This document shows, in pieces, positions 1 to 12,486 of a stretch of 64,000 bases of DNA (positions are counted from its first letter, which is position 1; the number at the start of each line of letters is the position of its first letter). Source of the DNA: Neodiprion pinetum (taxonomy: Eukaryota; Arthropoda; Insecta; Hymenoptera; Diprionidae); the NCBI RefSeq assembly GCF_021155775.2, contig NC_060237.1:21164970-21228969 (forward strand). Reading direction: 5' to 3'. The notes below the pieces were generated by a model, which was not told the origin of the DNA, ran no database searches, and saw only the letters and a program-made list of their open reading frames with translations. The position numbers and the translations under genes are program-made.

Positions 1-1161
1 CAATATTCACCATGATTTACATCACAAAGCTGAAGCTAGTTAAGCTTCATAAAAAAATAATGCAGTACAGTTCAATATTGATCATTCTGTGCAATTGTTA
101 GATTTTCAGAAGATTTAACCAAATTTTCAATTCTTGGGTTGTTCTGTCCTTTCATAATCAATATTAGTGCACGTAGCTGCTAATTCTGATCATTAACTTC
201 AGCGGCATACTTACATCATTAGTCTTATCATGTCTTTTGTTTGTTTTTCGATAATAGCAATTTTAAACAGTAAGTTTTCTTATTTGAATTCCGATTATTC
301 GATAATTGATGCACAAGGATCTGAATTCTCTGTGAACAATGTGAAACAAGTTTTATAACATGTTTGACAACGGAAACTGAATTTACACTAGTGCTCAACC
401 TGCCACCAGATGTGTGCAAGTCTTTGTGGCAGCTGAAAATTGTTTTGAATTCTAAGGCCGTAAAGGTTATGAAAATTTGATTTATATCGACTGTTGAATT
501 GACTTTCTCAACTTCTAATTATCGAAGAGCATAATTTAAGAAATATTTGATCAATTTTATTTCATTTGCAAGTATTTTCTACAATTATCACACAATAGAA
601 AAATGTAACAAGGCATTTTGTAATTTTGTAAAAATGTATCAAATTTTGAAGGTGGCTCGAGTTTTATATGATAAAAAGAAAGGAAGTTATACTCAGACAA
701 AAAAATCGGGTACAAACAATATTTTGACATTTAGAAGAAACAAGTGTGTGGATAAGTGAATGATGACTTATGCCTTTATTGTTGGCAAAGCTTCACCCTT
801 AAACCTGAGACATTCATTGACCTCTACCCTTAACATTGATTGGGCTGTAAACTGTAAAAACAAAATTGAAGCGAATTGTTGAAAGTCGTGTGCATTAACG
901 TATCTGGATGATAAATGAAGCCTCCAGTATGTAATAAAGTAAACCGATTACTTCCAGGCAATGATTCGTTGTGTAAGGTATCACTTGACAAATTGAAATA
1001 TCAAATAACAACACAAATGTTATTGTTTCTTTGTCTGACCCATTGGAAACTCGTGTTAGATTTTTTCGAGTATACGTTGTGTCTTCGGCAGATACAGGTG
1101 ATATCGTAAGCGTGAATAAATTTTCAGAACATTATAGTGTTTCATAAAGTAAATTACTTAC
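1..1161 (-). other. intron 1 of the UBE2Q-like gene (runs off left edge)
   Basis: This stretch lies downstream, in transcript sense, of the UBE2Q-like first exon, whose splice donor GTAAGT reads leftwards from 1161. I searched the minus strand for the expected next exon, which should encode something like ETYP...WF.ESED, and did not find it. It probably lies left of the window. The sequence is AT-rich with only short unconvincing reading frames on either strand. Confidence 0.6.
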
Positions 1162-1323
1162 TGTAATATTGGCGTGAATGTCGTATTTCTTCCCATTTTT
1201 ACCGACGAACCTGCAGCTGAGCTCGTCGACACTCGCAGACATTATCTGAAATCTTTCATGGCTCTTGGGAAACACGGACTCGAGAGTTTTAATTTCTTGT
1301 TTTAAAGTGTTCAAGCAAGCCAT
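1162..1323 (-). CDS. UBE2Q: UBE2Q-type E2 ubiquitin-conjugating enzyme, first coding exon (partial)
   Basis: This exon encodes 54 residues starting MACLNTLKQEIKTLESVFPK and ending in HANIT before a GTAAGT donor in phase 0. The pattern of LK.EI..L.S.F.K.HERF.I.....DEL.C.F.......HANIT matches the amino-terminal RWD-like region of animal UBE2Q1/UBE2Q2. The catalytic UBC domain, which transfers ubiquitin through an active-site cysteine, would be encoded by later exons outside the window, so catalytic residues cannot be checked. The ATG at 1323 is the first methionine after a probable initiator at 1441-1446, giving a leader of about 120 bases. The gene is divergent from BPNT2, with about 2.2 kb between the two start codons. 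Whether it is the single insect UBE2Q orthologue cannot be decided from one exon. Confidence 0.85.
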
Positions 1324-1440
1324 TTGACGGACGCCCGTGAGAGATGGGCCCTAATTTTCAGCAGATATTCTTTCGAAAAACACTTCAGGATCAAAAACAC
1401 GACAGACAGATTACTCCCGAGAAAATGGCGACCGCGACTT

Positions 1441-1446
1441 AACTGA
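1441..1446 (-). promoter_or_regulatory. probable initiator (TCAGTT) of the UBE2Q-like gene
   Basis: On the minus strand this reads TCAGTT, an exact match to the arthropod initiator consensus TCAKTY, with the presumed +1 A at 1444. It lies about 120 bases upstream of the ATG at 1323. No TATA box sits at -30. Just downstream is a GCCATTTT motif (the reverse of AAAATGGC at about 1422-1429), of the Pho/YY1-like kind common at TATA-less housekeeping promoters. Start-site position is inferred. Confidence 0.45.
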
Positions 1447-2527
1447 GCTTTCAATGCTTTCGGCAACTCTCACACATTTTCAAGCACGTATTGTTCTATC
1501 TTTGTGTGGCCCCATCTACGAGTGTTTCAACGCACTAACTTACCACACTGCAGAGCACGGTCTTGTATACAGTCTGAAAACGACCCTTAATTTTTCGAAA
1601 ATGCGAAAGGCCCTTTTTTTTAGCCAAATTGATGGTGCTATCAACGGCCAGGCAGATCGCCACGTATGCTGGGGTAGGGTGTGCTATACTCATGTATTTC
1701 AATATTGCACAATAAAAAATTGAAATTAACGAAGATTATCTTATGCAAAATATGAAAAAAATTGTATGGTCAAGTTCGAGTGTAATTAAAAGGATGCTGT
1801 AGCCAGTCTTTATAGGCCAAGTAGAAATCACTTACTTTGACGATAACCTACACTTACGCGTCATTAACACAAAAAAGCTATTGTTTGCGCCATTCAACAG
1901 ACAATGCTGAATATGAATTTCTACAAAAGTTTCGTTTTACAACAATAATGTGCTAAGAAATGACTTTCTGTAATTCAATCACTATTTATTACAGGAATAC
2001 ATTTCTTTTCGTTATCCTAGGATGATAGCAGAAACAGTTTTTGGGTATTTTCGTTCGGCATTGCATATATGTAATACATACATATACACAATAGAGTTAT
2101 CAGTAGCTTTTTTGCGTTAGTGATGCGTATGCGTAGGTACAGTCATAATACAGATACTTCACTCGGTCGGTAGAGACTGACTGTAGTATCCGCTTAAACG
2201 TACATACATGGGCACTTGCCCTAACTTGATGTAACCACCGAAGGAAAATCAGAAACAGAGTTTTATTTTAAAGTGATCGAATAAAGTGCAAATCACAACT
2301 GGGTAATAACTGTATAAGTATACATACAATTATTTTGACCAGGGAATAGGGGTTAATTGTATTGGACAAAATTTGCTATTAATTACTCAACTATTGGGCA
2401 GCTTTTGGTATAGCTGTTTTATATTGTATTGTATTTACCCGTTTTATTCATACATAATTTTCCTATTTTGAATGTGTTTTCTTCTTATTTCAATGTTGTT
2501 TTATATTTATATTTGGTCGCTTTCCTG
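1447..2527. other. intergenic, upstream of UBE2Q-like gene; no gene seen
   Basis: AT-rich sequence between the divergent UBE2Q-like and BPNT2 genes. The only open frame of note is an 89-codon plus-strand frame at 1454-1723 that overlaps the presumed UBE2Q promoter and resembles no family I know. I see no RNA gene or clear transposon here. Confidence 0.5.
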
Positions 2528-2549
2528 TTACGTCAATTTTCTGACGTGA
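2528..2549. promoter_or_regulatory. pair of CRE/ATF-like half-palindromes
   Basis: TTACGTCA (2528-2535) and TGACGTGA (2542-2549) lie six bases apart as a near inverted pair. Each is one mismatch from the CREB/ATF palindrome TGACGTCA. They sit about 1 kb upstream of the BPNT2 start codon. Function is inferred from motif similarity only. Confidence 0.3.
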
Positions 2550-3014
2550 CATTAAGCGATTTCATTGTCCTATTCCGTTAGATCCGACCAATTCAATCAC
2601 TTACGCCCGCTTCCTCTGACACAGTTTAAACATTGTTAAATTTTTTCTATATAGTTCGGAGATAGGCTCTACTGGGCTGAACTTAGTTTAAACTTCAATT
2701 AACGTTTAAGGAATTGAGCCTTAGTTAAGAGTAATGTCGATACGTGTTGCAGCCTGTATAAAACCATGATAAAACCTTTGCAAAATGTACTATACGGTGC
2801 CAGGTAGCAATATTGGTATTATTCGTTCCCCCTAGTATTCTCTCCGGTCACTTAGGTGAAGATTAGAGGTCGCTGGATCGCATGTCCTTATCTTAGGCCA
2901 ATGGTCTATGATCCTTATGGGATCACTCACGGACTTAGGATCACTGCCATACCTATAACTACACTGGATAGAGCACTGAACTAAGCCGATTCCTCATAGG
3001 GCCAACGACATCTA

Positions 3015-3073
3015 TGACGTCATTTCGTAACTCGTCAAGCGTTGTTACCATGGCAACATGCTTAACCGCGGTT
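3015..3073. promoter_or_regulatory. CRE + RFX X-box + AACCGCGGTT palindrome cluster
   Basis: Three perfect or near-perfect palindromes lie within 60 bases: TGACGTCA (3015-3022, full CREB/ATF site), GTTACCATGGCAAC (3044-3057, a one-mismatch palindromic RFX X-box) and AACCGCGGTT (3064-3073, possibly Runx- or Grainyhead-like). The cluster is about 460 bases upstream of the BPNT2 ATG, in a locally GC-richer patch, so a proximal promoter or enhancer for BPNT2 is the simplest reading. The actual start site is not evident. Confidence 0.45.
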
Positions 3074-3535
3074 CGTTTGCTTTTATTAATGAAATTAAAT
3101 GAATTTATCAATGAAATCATTAACGTTGACTAAGATAGTCTGAAAATGCATAACTTTCACAAACAGTTCTCATGTTTAAATCTCCCTCGCACAAAGTAGG
3201 TTTTGGCCCGATAAAATGACTGTCGTACATTCGATCAATTCGAGCCACTAAACTTCTTGAGCATATACTGTATATGCTCTAAGCTGAACTCTAACTCGTG
3301 TTAAAACGCTACCACGCAATCGACACTCATATCAATATCACATGTGCCAACTGTACCAATAGAGCTTAGAAGTAATAGAGCATAAACTTAGGGTTACTTC
3401 ACTGCATTTTAACACTGTAGAGGATAGAATGGCTTCGAGTATGTTGAGAATAAATTATCCATCCACGGAAATTTAAAGATAGGAGACTTAAGTTAGTGAA
3501 ATATTCTTAAAAAGTAAAAAAAATTTCCTATTATA

Positions 3536-5385
3536 ATGCATTTGGGAGCTAATGTACGTGTCAACAAAATCGGCATTGGAATTACCATAGGTCTCATATG
3601 CTTGTTCTATCTGTATTCCCATAGAGGACCTGCATATTCTAGCATTGATAACAAAGATGTTGTTTCAATGAAAGCCTTATTAGCTGGTGCTATCAAGGTA
3701 GCCCAAATTGGTGGTCTTGAGGTAATCTCTGTTCACGATAATTTACACTCTTTAAATCTAGCGAGCAAAGGAAAGACCAAAGAAGGTATGTACTGCAAAT
3801 TTTTCAGTATCAAGACTCCAATTTTAGACATTAATTATTTTAACCAGTAACTGAATGACTATGTAAATAATCGACAAATTTTAATTTCGTCAGGTGTCAA
3901 TGATCCAGTCACAGCTGCTGATTATAGATCACATTGTGCGATGTATCACGCTTTGTTAGATGCCTTTCCAAGAATAACTGTAAAGTCAGAGGAAAAATCC
4001 ATAGGTTGTGACAAAGTAGATATTCTAGACTTGAAGGAATATTTAAAAAACCCTGAACCACTCGGTATTAATTATGACAGCGCTGTGAATGCTAATGATA
4101 TTACAGTGTGGATTGATCCTCTGGATGCTACCAAAGAATACACAGGTATTGTCAGTATAGCCATACTAAACTTTTTAATATGAATCTTATAATCTAATTG
4201 TAAGTACTAGCTCCGTATCAGCAATGCTATCTAATTTACCTGCTCTATAAAATTTGAGTAAACAATAAACTTAACACTGCTTTTAGAAAATCTCGTACAA
4301 TATGTTACTACCATGGTATGTGTTGCCATAAAGGGCCAGCCAGTAATGGGGGTCATTCATAAGCCTTTTGACAATAAACAGACATATTGGGCTTGGGTCG
4401 ATCACGGTCAATCTACAAACCTGCATGTTAAAACGGTTACTCCTTATTATTCTTAATTGTTAAGATTTACTATAAACTGTTTTCAAAAATCTCTAATTAT
4501 TACATTTGTACATTCAACTGCTGTATGTGATTTTACACCTGATAATTATCGTAAACATATCTTGTGATTTGAAAATTCAATTTTTATTCATAATATTTAA
4601 TTCTCCTTACTAGCCAAAGAAAGGAAAGCAACCAGTTCTTATAGTATCGAGATCTCATGCTGGCCGTGTCCATAATGCCTCAAAAAGTGCTTTGGGGCAA
4701 AATGTTCAAGTTGTATCAGCAGCAGGCTCAGGTAAATAAACAATACTTTATGTAAATTTACAAATTGTATCTGAATTTGAATTAACAAAAAAAAAAACAT
4801 TTTCGAAAAATAATTAATTTATATTGAACATTAAATGTTTTTAGGATATAAATCGCTAGAAGTTGCCGTTGGAAACGCAACAGCTTACGTACACATAACT
4901 GCAATAAAAAAATGGGATATTTGTGCTGGAGCTGCCATAATTAGGTATAATAATTTACCATTACTAAAACTGATTTTTTGCTCTAAATATCATTAATATC
5001 AATATGTAGGGTTGCTTATTTCAATTCCAATTTAGGATCTGGGATGATGTTTTGATTATTATTTCGGAGAGTCTTTAGTCATATCAAAATCGAATTTGTT
5101 GTGTGTGAAAGCGTGTGCCAATTATAAAGTTTTGAATCAACAAATCTATGGGAGTTGATGAATTTTAAAACTAGATCTTCACAACGCTGATACAATTTTC
5201 ATTATTATCTGACCTATGGATATTTTATACTTTCATGACAAAGTGCATTGGGTGGCAAAATGACTCCTCTCTCAGGCCCACCACCAATTGGATTTGGACC
5301 AGAAGATGATACATTATTGAGTACAGGTTTATTGGCTACTATGAATGATCATCAATGGTACCTGGACAAATTTTATACCGCATAA
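3536..5385 (+). CDS. BPNT2: BPNT2/IMPAD1: Golgi-resident 3'(2'),5'-bisphosphate (PAP) phosphatase
   Basis: Six exons join in frame: 3536-3785, 3894-4145, 4287-4435, 4614-4731, 4845-4944 and 5244-5385, all GT/AG, giving 336 residues (human about 359). The enzyme hydrolyses PAP to AMP and phosphate in the Golgi lumen, relieving product inhibition of sulfotransferases. Residues about 12-29 form a hydrophobic signal-anchor with a short basic cytosolic tail. The magnesium/lithium-type phosphatase signature is present: SEEKS for the metal-binding glutamate, WIDPLDATKEYT (DPLDAT at 158-163), and KKWDICAGA (W280, D281). The sequence GVIHKPF and the ALGG...LSG tail also follow the family. All catalytic motifs look intact. 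An AATAAA at 5748-5753 may end the transcript. It lies tandem to CCDC186, about 1 kb upstream of that gene's ATG. Confidence 0.93.
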
Positions 5386-5747
5386 ACGAGATTTATAATT
5401 TCACACGAAAGAGACTAGAACTCGATATGCTTTGAATAAGTCATACTTATCACAAAGAGTGCAAAAACTTGAGAATAGGTATTGATTGTAAGCTTATCTT
5501 TCCTAGCTCCATACAGATGTCCAAATACCTAGTACTTATAAATGAAGTAATTGAAGCTACTAATATTTTTTTATTCTGCATAATGAGTTTGCTAGAATAT
5601 TGATGAAACCTGTATTTATTTACCCTGGGTTGCAATGAGCATCTATATTAATATTGTATATAAAATTGATTCTAATTAGATATAGAATGAGAAATATGTA
5701 AGTCAGATGTGATTGGTTCAGCCGAGATAAGGAATAATATTGTAGAC

Positions 5748-5753
5748 AATAAA
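5748..5753 (+). terminator. probable poly(A) signal AATAAA of BPNT2
   Basis: A canonical AATAAA hexamer lies about 360 bases after the BPNT2 stop codon on the coding strand. It is the first such signal I noticed in a plausible 3' UTR position. Cleavage is not provable from sequence alone. Confidence 0.4.
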
Positions 5754-6403
5754 TTGAACTTGAAAAATTAGTAATCCATATTTGTTAGTACTTTTTTTAT
5801 AACCATCTGGTACTTATGTAACATCATTAGAATATTCATACTATATGACTGATTGAAAATGTTCGGGAAATCTATTCCTGTTAAAACATAATCTGGATCA
5901 AATCATATCCTACTTTTTATGTATACCTGTATAATTTCCATACCTGGTGTTTATATGACGTAGGTATACTTGTGTATATGCTCTAAGTTAGGTGAGTTAG
6001 GTGCGTTTGGAATAGTTCCGCAATCCACACAACAGTTGTATAGTTATCAATAGCCATACAAGACGTATACATATGACGTATACAAGGCATTCATGCACCC
6101 GAGCGAGTAAAAGTCGAACAGACACCACGCGCTCTACCGAGAACGTAGAATGCAGATAGTGTTGTCTCTTTCTTACGAGTACACTGTCTCAAATGCTGGC
6201 GAACTCCGCGTACTTTACCGCAGTAAGCAACATGGGAACGGGAAATACAAGTGGGCGCAGTATGTTTTAAGGTTACCACTTATCTATTTGATATCAAATT
6301 TGTGCAAGGAAACAAGAAAATGATGTGCAAAACATTTCGTATATCATCCAAGAAGTTACATTTCAATTAGGTTAATTAAATTATTCGATTACTTACGAGT
6401 GAA
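5754..6403. other. short BPNT2-CCDC186 intergenic region
   Basis: About 650 bases separate the probable end of BPNT2 from the CCDC186 start. It contains the repeated motif GACGTATAC (about 6063 and 6077) and TGACGTA-like sites, which could be promoter elements for CCDC186. A 62-codon minus-strand frame at 6091-6279 looks like chance. Confidence 0.35.
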
Positions 6404-6433
6404 ATGCACCCAAGTAAAAAATGGACGAAGTAG
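6404..6433 (+). promoter_or_regulatory. short uORF overlapping the CCDC186 start codon
   Basis: An ATG at 6404 opens a nine-codon frame (MHPSKKWTK, stop 6431-6433) that ends inside the main reading frame, overlapping the presumed CCDC186 ATG at 6421 in another phase. If the leader includes this ATG, ribosomes would have to bypass or reinitiate. If transcription starts between 6407 and 6420, the uORF is absent. Confidence 0.4.
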
Positions 6434-9400
6434 TAATACAATCGTTTGACAACATTACTAGAGATTCGGAAAAATGTTTCGTTAACGTGAAAACAGCTGA
6501 CATGGATTCAAGTTTGCAATGCGGTACGTACTGATAAACATAAGGTTTCTAGATATCACATGCCAGAATTTTAGCTTTGTTTATACAATTCTCTTTGGAC
6601 ATTGTACACAATGTGTACTCGTGACATTTCCGTCTATTTACATGAATGCATGACAGTAACTTGAAATATTCGAGAAACCATTTTTCACACTTGTTTTCGT
6701 TACATCTGTCAATCGTCAAATCGTTCGACATTAATGATGTAAGTTTACATCTAGGTACTGTGTATGTTGTATGCAGGTATTGCATAGTTCTATACTGGAT
6801 TTTGATTTAAATTCCAAATAGATTTTAAAAAACGCCACATAAATATAGCATGCCGACAATTTATAGGTTTTAAACTAACATGTAATTACTATGTTTGGCC
6901 TAAACCTATCCTACTTTCAATAATTTCCGACACGTGGAATTGGTACATATTCTTCTCAGCTTAATGAATTGTTCCAGATAATGGTTCGAAAAAAGAAGAA
7001 GTCACTTTACCCACAAACGCAACAAAAGATTCGTCAAACTACCTTGATAACTCATTGGTGATGCCTGACGATAATTTGGATGTACGGAAAGTACACAGTT
7101 CAAATAAAATCACAGAGGTAGCCAATCAACGCCTTAAAAATTTATGTGGTCATGAATTAACCAGTCTAGAAAATCAAGATATATCATCAACATTTCAGCT
7201 TTCATTAATAAACAGCAGTGAAGAAGTGAATTCAAGTACGGATCTCACTCGGTTAAAGAAATTTGAAATGACAAAAGAATTGACGAATGACACTCTACTT
7301 ACAAATGACTCTGGAAATAATGAAGAAGAAATTAACTTCAATCATACGCCTGAAAATTCACCAATCCAATTACCTACTCCGAAAGCACTGCCTGAAGATA
7401 ATTTTGAAATATCATTGAACAGTATAGATATTCCTGGAGTTGTGCCTGATAAAATGAATATTGGACAAACAAGTGATGTAACACTAAATAAGGAAGATGC
7501 AATATGTCAGGTTCAGGACGACAAGAAACAAGTTATTTGCAATTATCAAAGCATGCTTTCTGATAATGACAGAGAGCATACTATTTTAAATAACAGTGAT
7601 CAGATGGCACACACAGTATCGTCTCAACCAACAAGTCCACAGAGTTCAGCAATTTATTGTCACGGTCAGTCTGTAAAATCATCTGTTGTTTTGGACATAT
7701 CAAGAAATAACCAAGTATCAGACCTAAGTTCCACCGGTGACTTAATTCGTAGTGACCCTACTACTGATTTAAGTACAATACATAACATTAATAAATCCTC
7801 TCTTGCCAACGATGCAAAGCTAGTGAAATTCTCAGTATCCTCTAAATCAATGAACATACTGCAGTCAAATGCTCAATTTTTGAACAAAAGTAGGAACTTT
7901 CTGAATTTCATTACAGAAAAGTCAACAAATATTATGGAGAAAACTTTGTTACCTCAAAATTTAGCTGCTAAATATAACAACATACTTAGAATGACAGAGA
8001 ACAACCCCACAGATTATAAAACGTATGTAGAAGGGAGTGGAACTAGTTCAAATTCTGTAGGACTGGATCTAACACCGAATGGTGACGATAAAACAGTGCA
8101 CAACACTCAGGCTAGCTGCCAAATTATGTGTGATGTAACAGATGAGTCACAACATATAAACACCAGTAATTTGTGTGACAGAGTGCAACAACATGAATCC
8201 ACTGCGGAACAATTTAGTATTCAAGATAATTCTACGAACGAAGATGGAAATTCATTCTATAACCATTCCATGAAAAAACATGAGCCTGATTCTACTATTA
8301 TACCTCAAGAACAAGAAACTGAAACATCATTACCTTCCAATGTACCTGCAGATTCAACTTCCAAGAATAGTAAACCAAGTCATGATCTTCAAATGCCAAA
8401 TCGAATTGTCGAGGAATTGCTAAACAATTTGGAATTCAACAGTGGTCAAACAAATCGAGATACAGTCAGTTCAGTTAATGTTACTGATTCTCATTTGCCT
8501 AATAAAACAGTAGTAGCAATGCATGCACACAATCTTAATATGCTGGATGGGATTGACAATACTAATTGCAGTAACTGTACGAGTAGCATAGAAATTAATG
8601 AGCAACTGTTAATAAAAGAGAACACATCTGATGATGTAATATTAGTTACTCGAAATAACAGCAATTCTGATACTTCACCTAGTTCACAATCAGTGTCAAG
8701 TGAACACTTCAGTCGGGAGCACGAAAGGGTTGAGCACAATGCTGTTGAGAGCCAGAGAGATAAATTGATTGATCTCGGGTTGCTTGACCAGCCAGTTTAT
8801 GTGACTCTTGTAAGAGATTATCGCACTTTAAAGGAAGAAAACAGCAAGTTGTCAGAGACTGTGCTGAAGTTGGAAATGGAAAACCAAAGATTCGCTGCTG
8901 AAAACAACAGTGAATTATATGTTTTGCAGCTAGAAACTCTTGAAAAAACAATTGAAAAACTGAGAAGTGATTTGAGGCAAGCAACTGCTAATCAGGAAGT
9001 ACTTAAAAAAGAATATCTTCTCGCTAATAAAGAAAAGGAAAGCATGGTCATGAAATATGCGATTAGCGAAAAACAGCTTATAGAGACGCAAAGGTAAACT
9101 TTTATTTGGTTAACTAAATTTGATAATTTTCGAGTTCACAAAATATGGAAGTGATAAGAATATGGTCTCTGTACGCTTGAGATTAAAATAAAGGAGTTTC
9201 AGAGCTTGATATGGTTTTTACAGATTAGTGTTATAGTATTGGTAATTTTTTTCTTTTTTTTCTTTATATATTCACAGAGCAAGAGAATATGCAGAACGTA
9301 AAATCAATGAGGCTTTTAAAGAACAAGAATTACTGCACACCAAGTTGAAACAAGTACAGGGTGAACGTACAAGAATATGCAACATTCTAGATGGAAAGTG

Positions 9401-12199
9401 TCACGAGCTAACAGATGTTCAGAAAGAAGTGGATCGATTGAAAGAAGAATTGAGCATGCGAGATGTTAAATTGAAGTGGACACAAAATAAATTGAAGACT
9501 GAATTAGAAGCTCAAAAAGAAAACCAACAGAAATTAGATAAAGCAATGGTACTAAAATTTGCGTGACTATACACTATTAATAGTTGATCCAAAATTTTTG
9601 TGTTTGTCTTGACATATGGAAATCTCATTTTGTTATTCATCAGAAAAAATTTTCTGGTATATCGTGTAATTTAGACAGCGCATTTTTGAAGAAAAAACAA
9701 AATTATTGCACCAGTTTATAACTGTTTTGCAAGTTGATCCATACTCAAAGCGTTATATTCTTTTTGTTTGGCAGATTCGGATTAACGAAATGAAAGAAGA
9801 ATGTGAGCAGGTACGTAAGGAATCGCATGAAACGATTCGCAAATTTCAGCAATCTGAAGAAAACAAAGTAGTCACCTTGGACCAACAGCTCAAAGAGCAG
9901 CAAGCGCGTTTAATTCTAGAACGCCACGTTACTGAAGACAAAGAAATGTCCAGACTTCAGCTACAAAAAGAGGTGGAAACATTGAAACAAAGGCAACTTG
10001 TATTGATCGAAGAAAATAATACACTCGGTTTAAAAGTTCAAAACCTAGAGAAAGAAAGATTAAACTATGAAAATAACTTAAGCAATTTAAAAGTAATTGC
10101 TGACCAAAGACAGAAAGAAATTGTTGATTTAGTTGGGAAAGTATCTCAACTTGAAACTTTAAAATTGCAACTGACACAGTAAGTCATCTTGTTCTCCAGT
10201 GAATCATACAAATCAATTATAATTACATCCCCAATCCTAATTTTCAATCAGGTTATTTTATGTTGCCATATTACATTGCTTATATAATATAAAATGAATA
10301 TAATCACATATCAAACAATTCATGATCACTGGTATTGCCCTGACATTTGATTTTGAGATTTGGTAGTTATCATTCTTTTTCAGCAAAGAGCAGTTGTTGT
10401 CATCAAATGATGCAGAAGTCGAAAGACTACGTCAATCAAACACGGAGTTACAGGCTGACATGGAATGGTGTCGTGAGCGTGAAGCACATATGTTGGATTT
10501 TACCCAAAAGCTGACGGATAAAAATGTTCGTCTACAATCTGAGTTTACTGCAATTGAAGCTAAGAATGAACAGTTGGAACTGGAACAAGGTCCCTTGCAT
10601 GATCAAATCAAAGAACTCTCTGCTAAAGTGAAATTACTGGAAGTCAGTTTGTCGTCAGAGAAGAGTAAGAGAACAGAAGAATGTGAACTCTTGGCTAGAC
10701 ACGTGGCTGAACAAACACAACTCGCTCGGAATTTAGCCCAAAAATTAGAAGATAGTCAAGGAGAAAATGCAGTCCTTCGAAGAAAACAACAAATTTCTGT
10801 TAAAGAAATGACAAAAGAATTACAGATGTGCAAAAAAAGATTAGATGCATATGAAAGTGGCTCACCGAGTAACTCTCTAGACCAAATCTCCCGAACTGGT
10901 TCTAATTCATCATTGAGCACCGGTATGATCTTGTCCTCATCCCAATAATCTAGCTGATTCGATTTCTAAAATTACTGTAAAGAATTGATGGATTCTTTGA
11001 ACATTCTAAGCTTATTATACGCCACATCATTAGTAAATATCACCAACTAGTAATTGTATATTTTCTGTTTTTTATTTTTAGGTGAAACACTTAATGGTGC
11101 TGTATCCGATAATAGTAATAGTGGAGATCATACATTACAGTCTACCGAACCAGACAGACAAACTTTGATAGATAGAATAGTAAAATTACAAAAAATTCGT
11201 GTTAAACAGGCCGAGAAGTTGGATTTCTTGGAAGAACATACCAGAACATTACTTAACGAATTGCAGAAGAAATCAAAAATTATAAAAAATTATATTCTGC
11301 ATGAAAATCCGGATGCAATGGGTAGTAATGAACGTGATAGAAATAAGGTAAATCACAAAATATTGTCAATTTTTGTGTTACATTATCTTCAAAACTGAAC
11401 TTCATTATCTTATTATGTATGCTAGCATATCAAAGGCAGACGCAATGCTGTAAGTCACCATTCACTTTTTTTGGATCTTAGAAACTTGTGTCCCCCTCAA
11501 TCATTTACACTGCACATTATTGCAGCTCAAAAGGGAAATAAATTGAAAATACGTTATTCATATACCCGTAAAATATTAAGTGGGAGTGCATGAAGAAAGT
11601 AAATCTGTGTAGTTATCCACTACGTTTTGCACTTTATTTTTAATAGTTAGTCATTTACTTTTCAAAATCTGCTCTTTTTTGTCCATCATCTCAATTGCTA
11701 AATATTTCCAACCATGTTTTAAACAAGACATGAACGATACATTTTTTTTTACCTTTCCCCTCCTAGAAATACAAATTTGTAAATAACAATTTGTTCCAGT
11801 TATCTTAGTTCATAATTCGTTTCTGTGTTGTTTCTCAGACGGATTAAGGACTTTTATTTTACCTTACAGGCTGAGCTAGCTAGACATGGTGGTATTATGG
11901 CATCGGTATATAATCAACGAGTTTCTGATGATAATATGACACTAGAGCTGTCTTTAGAAATAAATCAGAAATTGCAAGCTGTACTGGAAGATACATTACT
12001 TAAGAATATTACTTTGAAGGTGAGTTCTTGTTGTATAATTAAATATTGTTGCTCAGAACATTTTACCTTATTTGGGTCTTAATTTTAAATTTTATATGTG
12101 TCTTATACAATTTTTTTTTTACCTCTGAAACAGGACAGCATTGACACATTGGGTGGAGAAATTGCACGGCTTACCATACAGAACAAGCCAAGACAGTAA
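6421..12199 (+). CDS. CCDC186: CCDC186/golgin104 (CCCP-1)-type coiled-coil Golgi protein
   Basis: Eight exons join in frame: 6421-6523, 6978-9093, 9278-9548, 9775-10178, 10384-10922, 11082-11347, 11870-12019 and 12134-12199, giving 1304 residues. Residues 1 to about 630 are low-complexity and Ser/Asn/Asp-rich, encoded mostly by the large second exon. From about 640 to 1140 the protein is continuous heptad-type coiled coil (for example VKWTQNKLK-like LKWTQNKLKTELEAQKE). The C-terminus matches vertebrate CCDC186 closely: LIDRIVKLQK, KSKIIKNYIL, RHGGIMASVY and LELSLEINQKLQAVLEDTLL. Family members are trans-Golgi/dense-core-vesicle tethers that bind RAB2. The long divergent N-terminus exceeds that of the human protein (about 900 residues). 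The ATG at 6421 is the first in-frame methionine; exon 1 codes for only 34 residues and splices in phase 1. Confidence 0.92.
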
Positions 12200-12486
12200 A
12201 ATTTGAAAAATCGTATTTGTCCTCGGAATGACAGTGAACAACACTCTGAAGTGAAAATCTTAGCAATGCTGCTAACCCCGAATGACCGTATTCTGGTGCT
12301 AAAAATTTTCTGGATAAAACCAGAACCATAGATTTCGAAAAGTGATTCAGCGGTTGCCCTACTGTAAAATGGCAATTCACTAATTGCCATAAAGTAATTT
12401 TACAGCGTGGTCAAAGTACTACATCTAGTCACGATTCTCGTTATTTATGGCGGAGTATAAATATTTTACACTTAACCAGTATTGTG
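12200..12486 (+). other. CCDC186 3' UTR, unannotated
   Basis: Sequence directly after the golgin stop codon, up to the hAT-like insertion. A minus-strand frame of 95 codons here is not convincing. No AATAAA was noticed before the transposon; an AATAAA appears further on, near 13338. Confidence 0.4.

Noticed and set aside
228..419. Minus-strand 63-codon frame as possible UBE2Q exon 2
   Set aside because: The peptide does not match the ETYP...W(F)xxSED stretch expected after HANIT, and an acceptor giving a matching phase yields unrelated residues.
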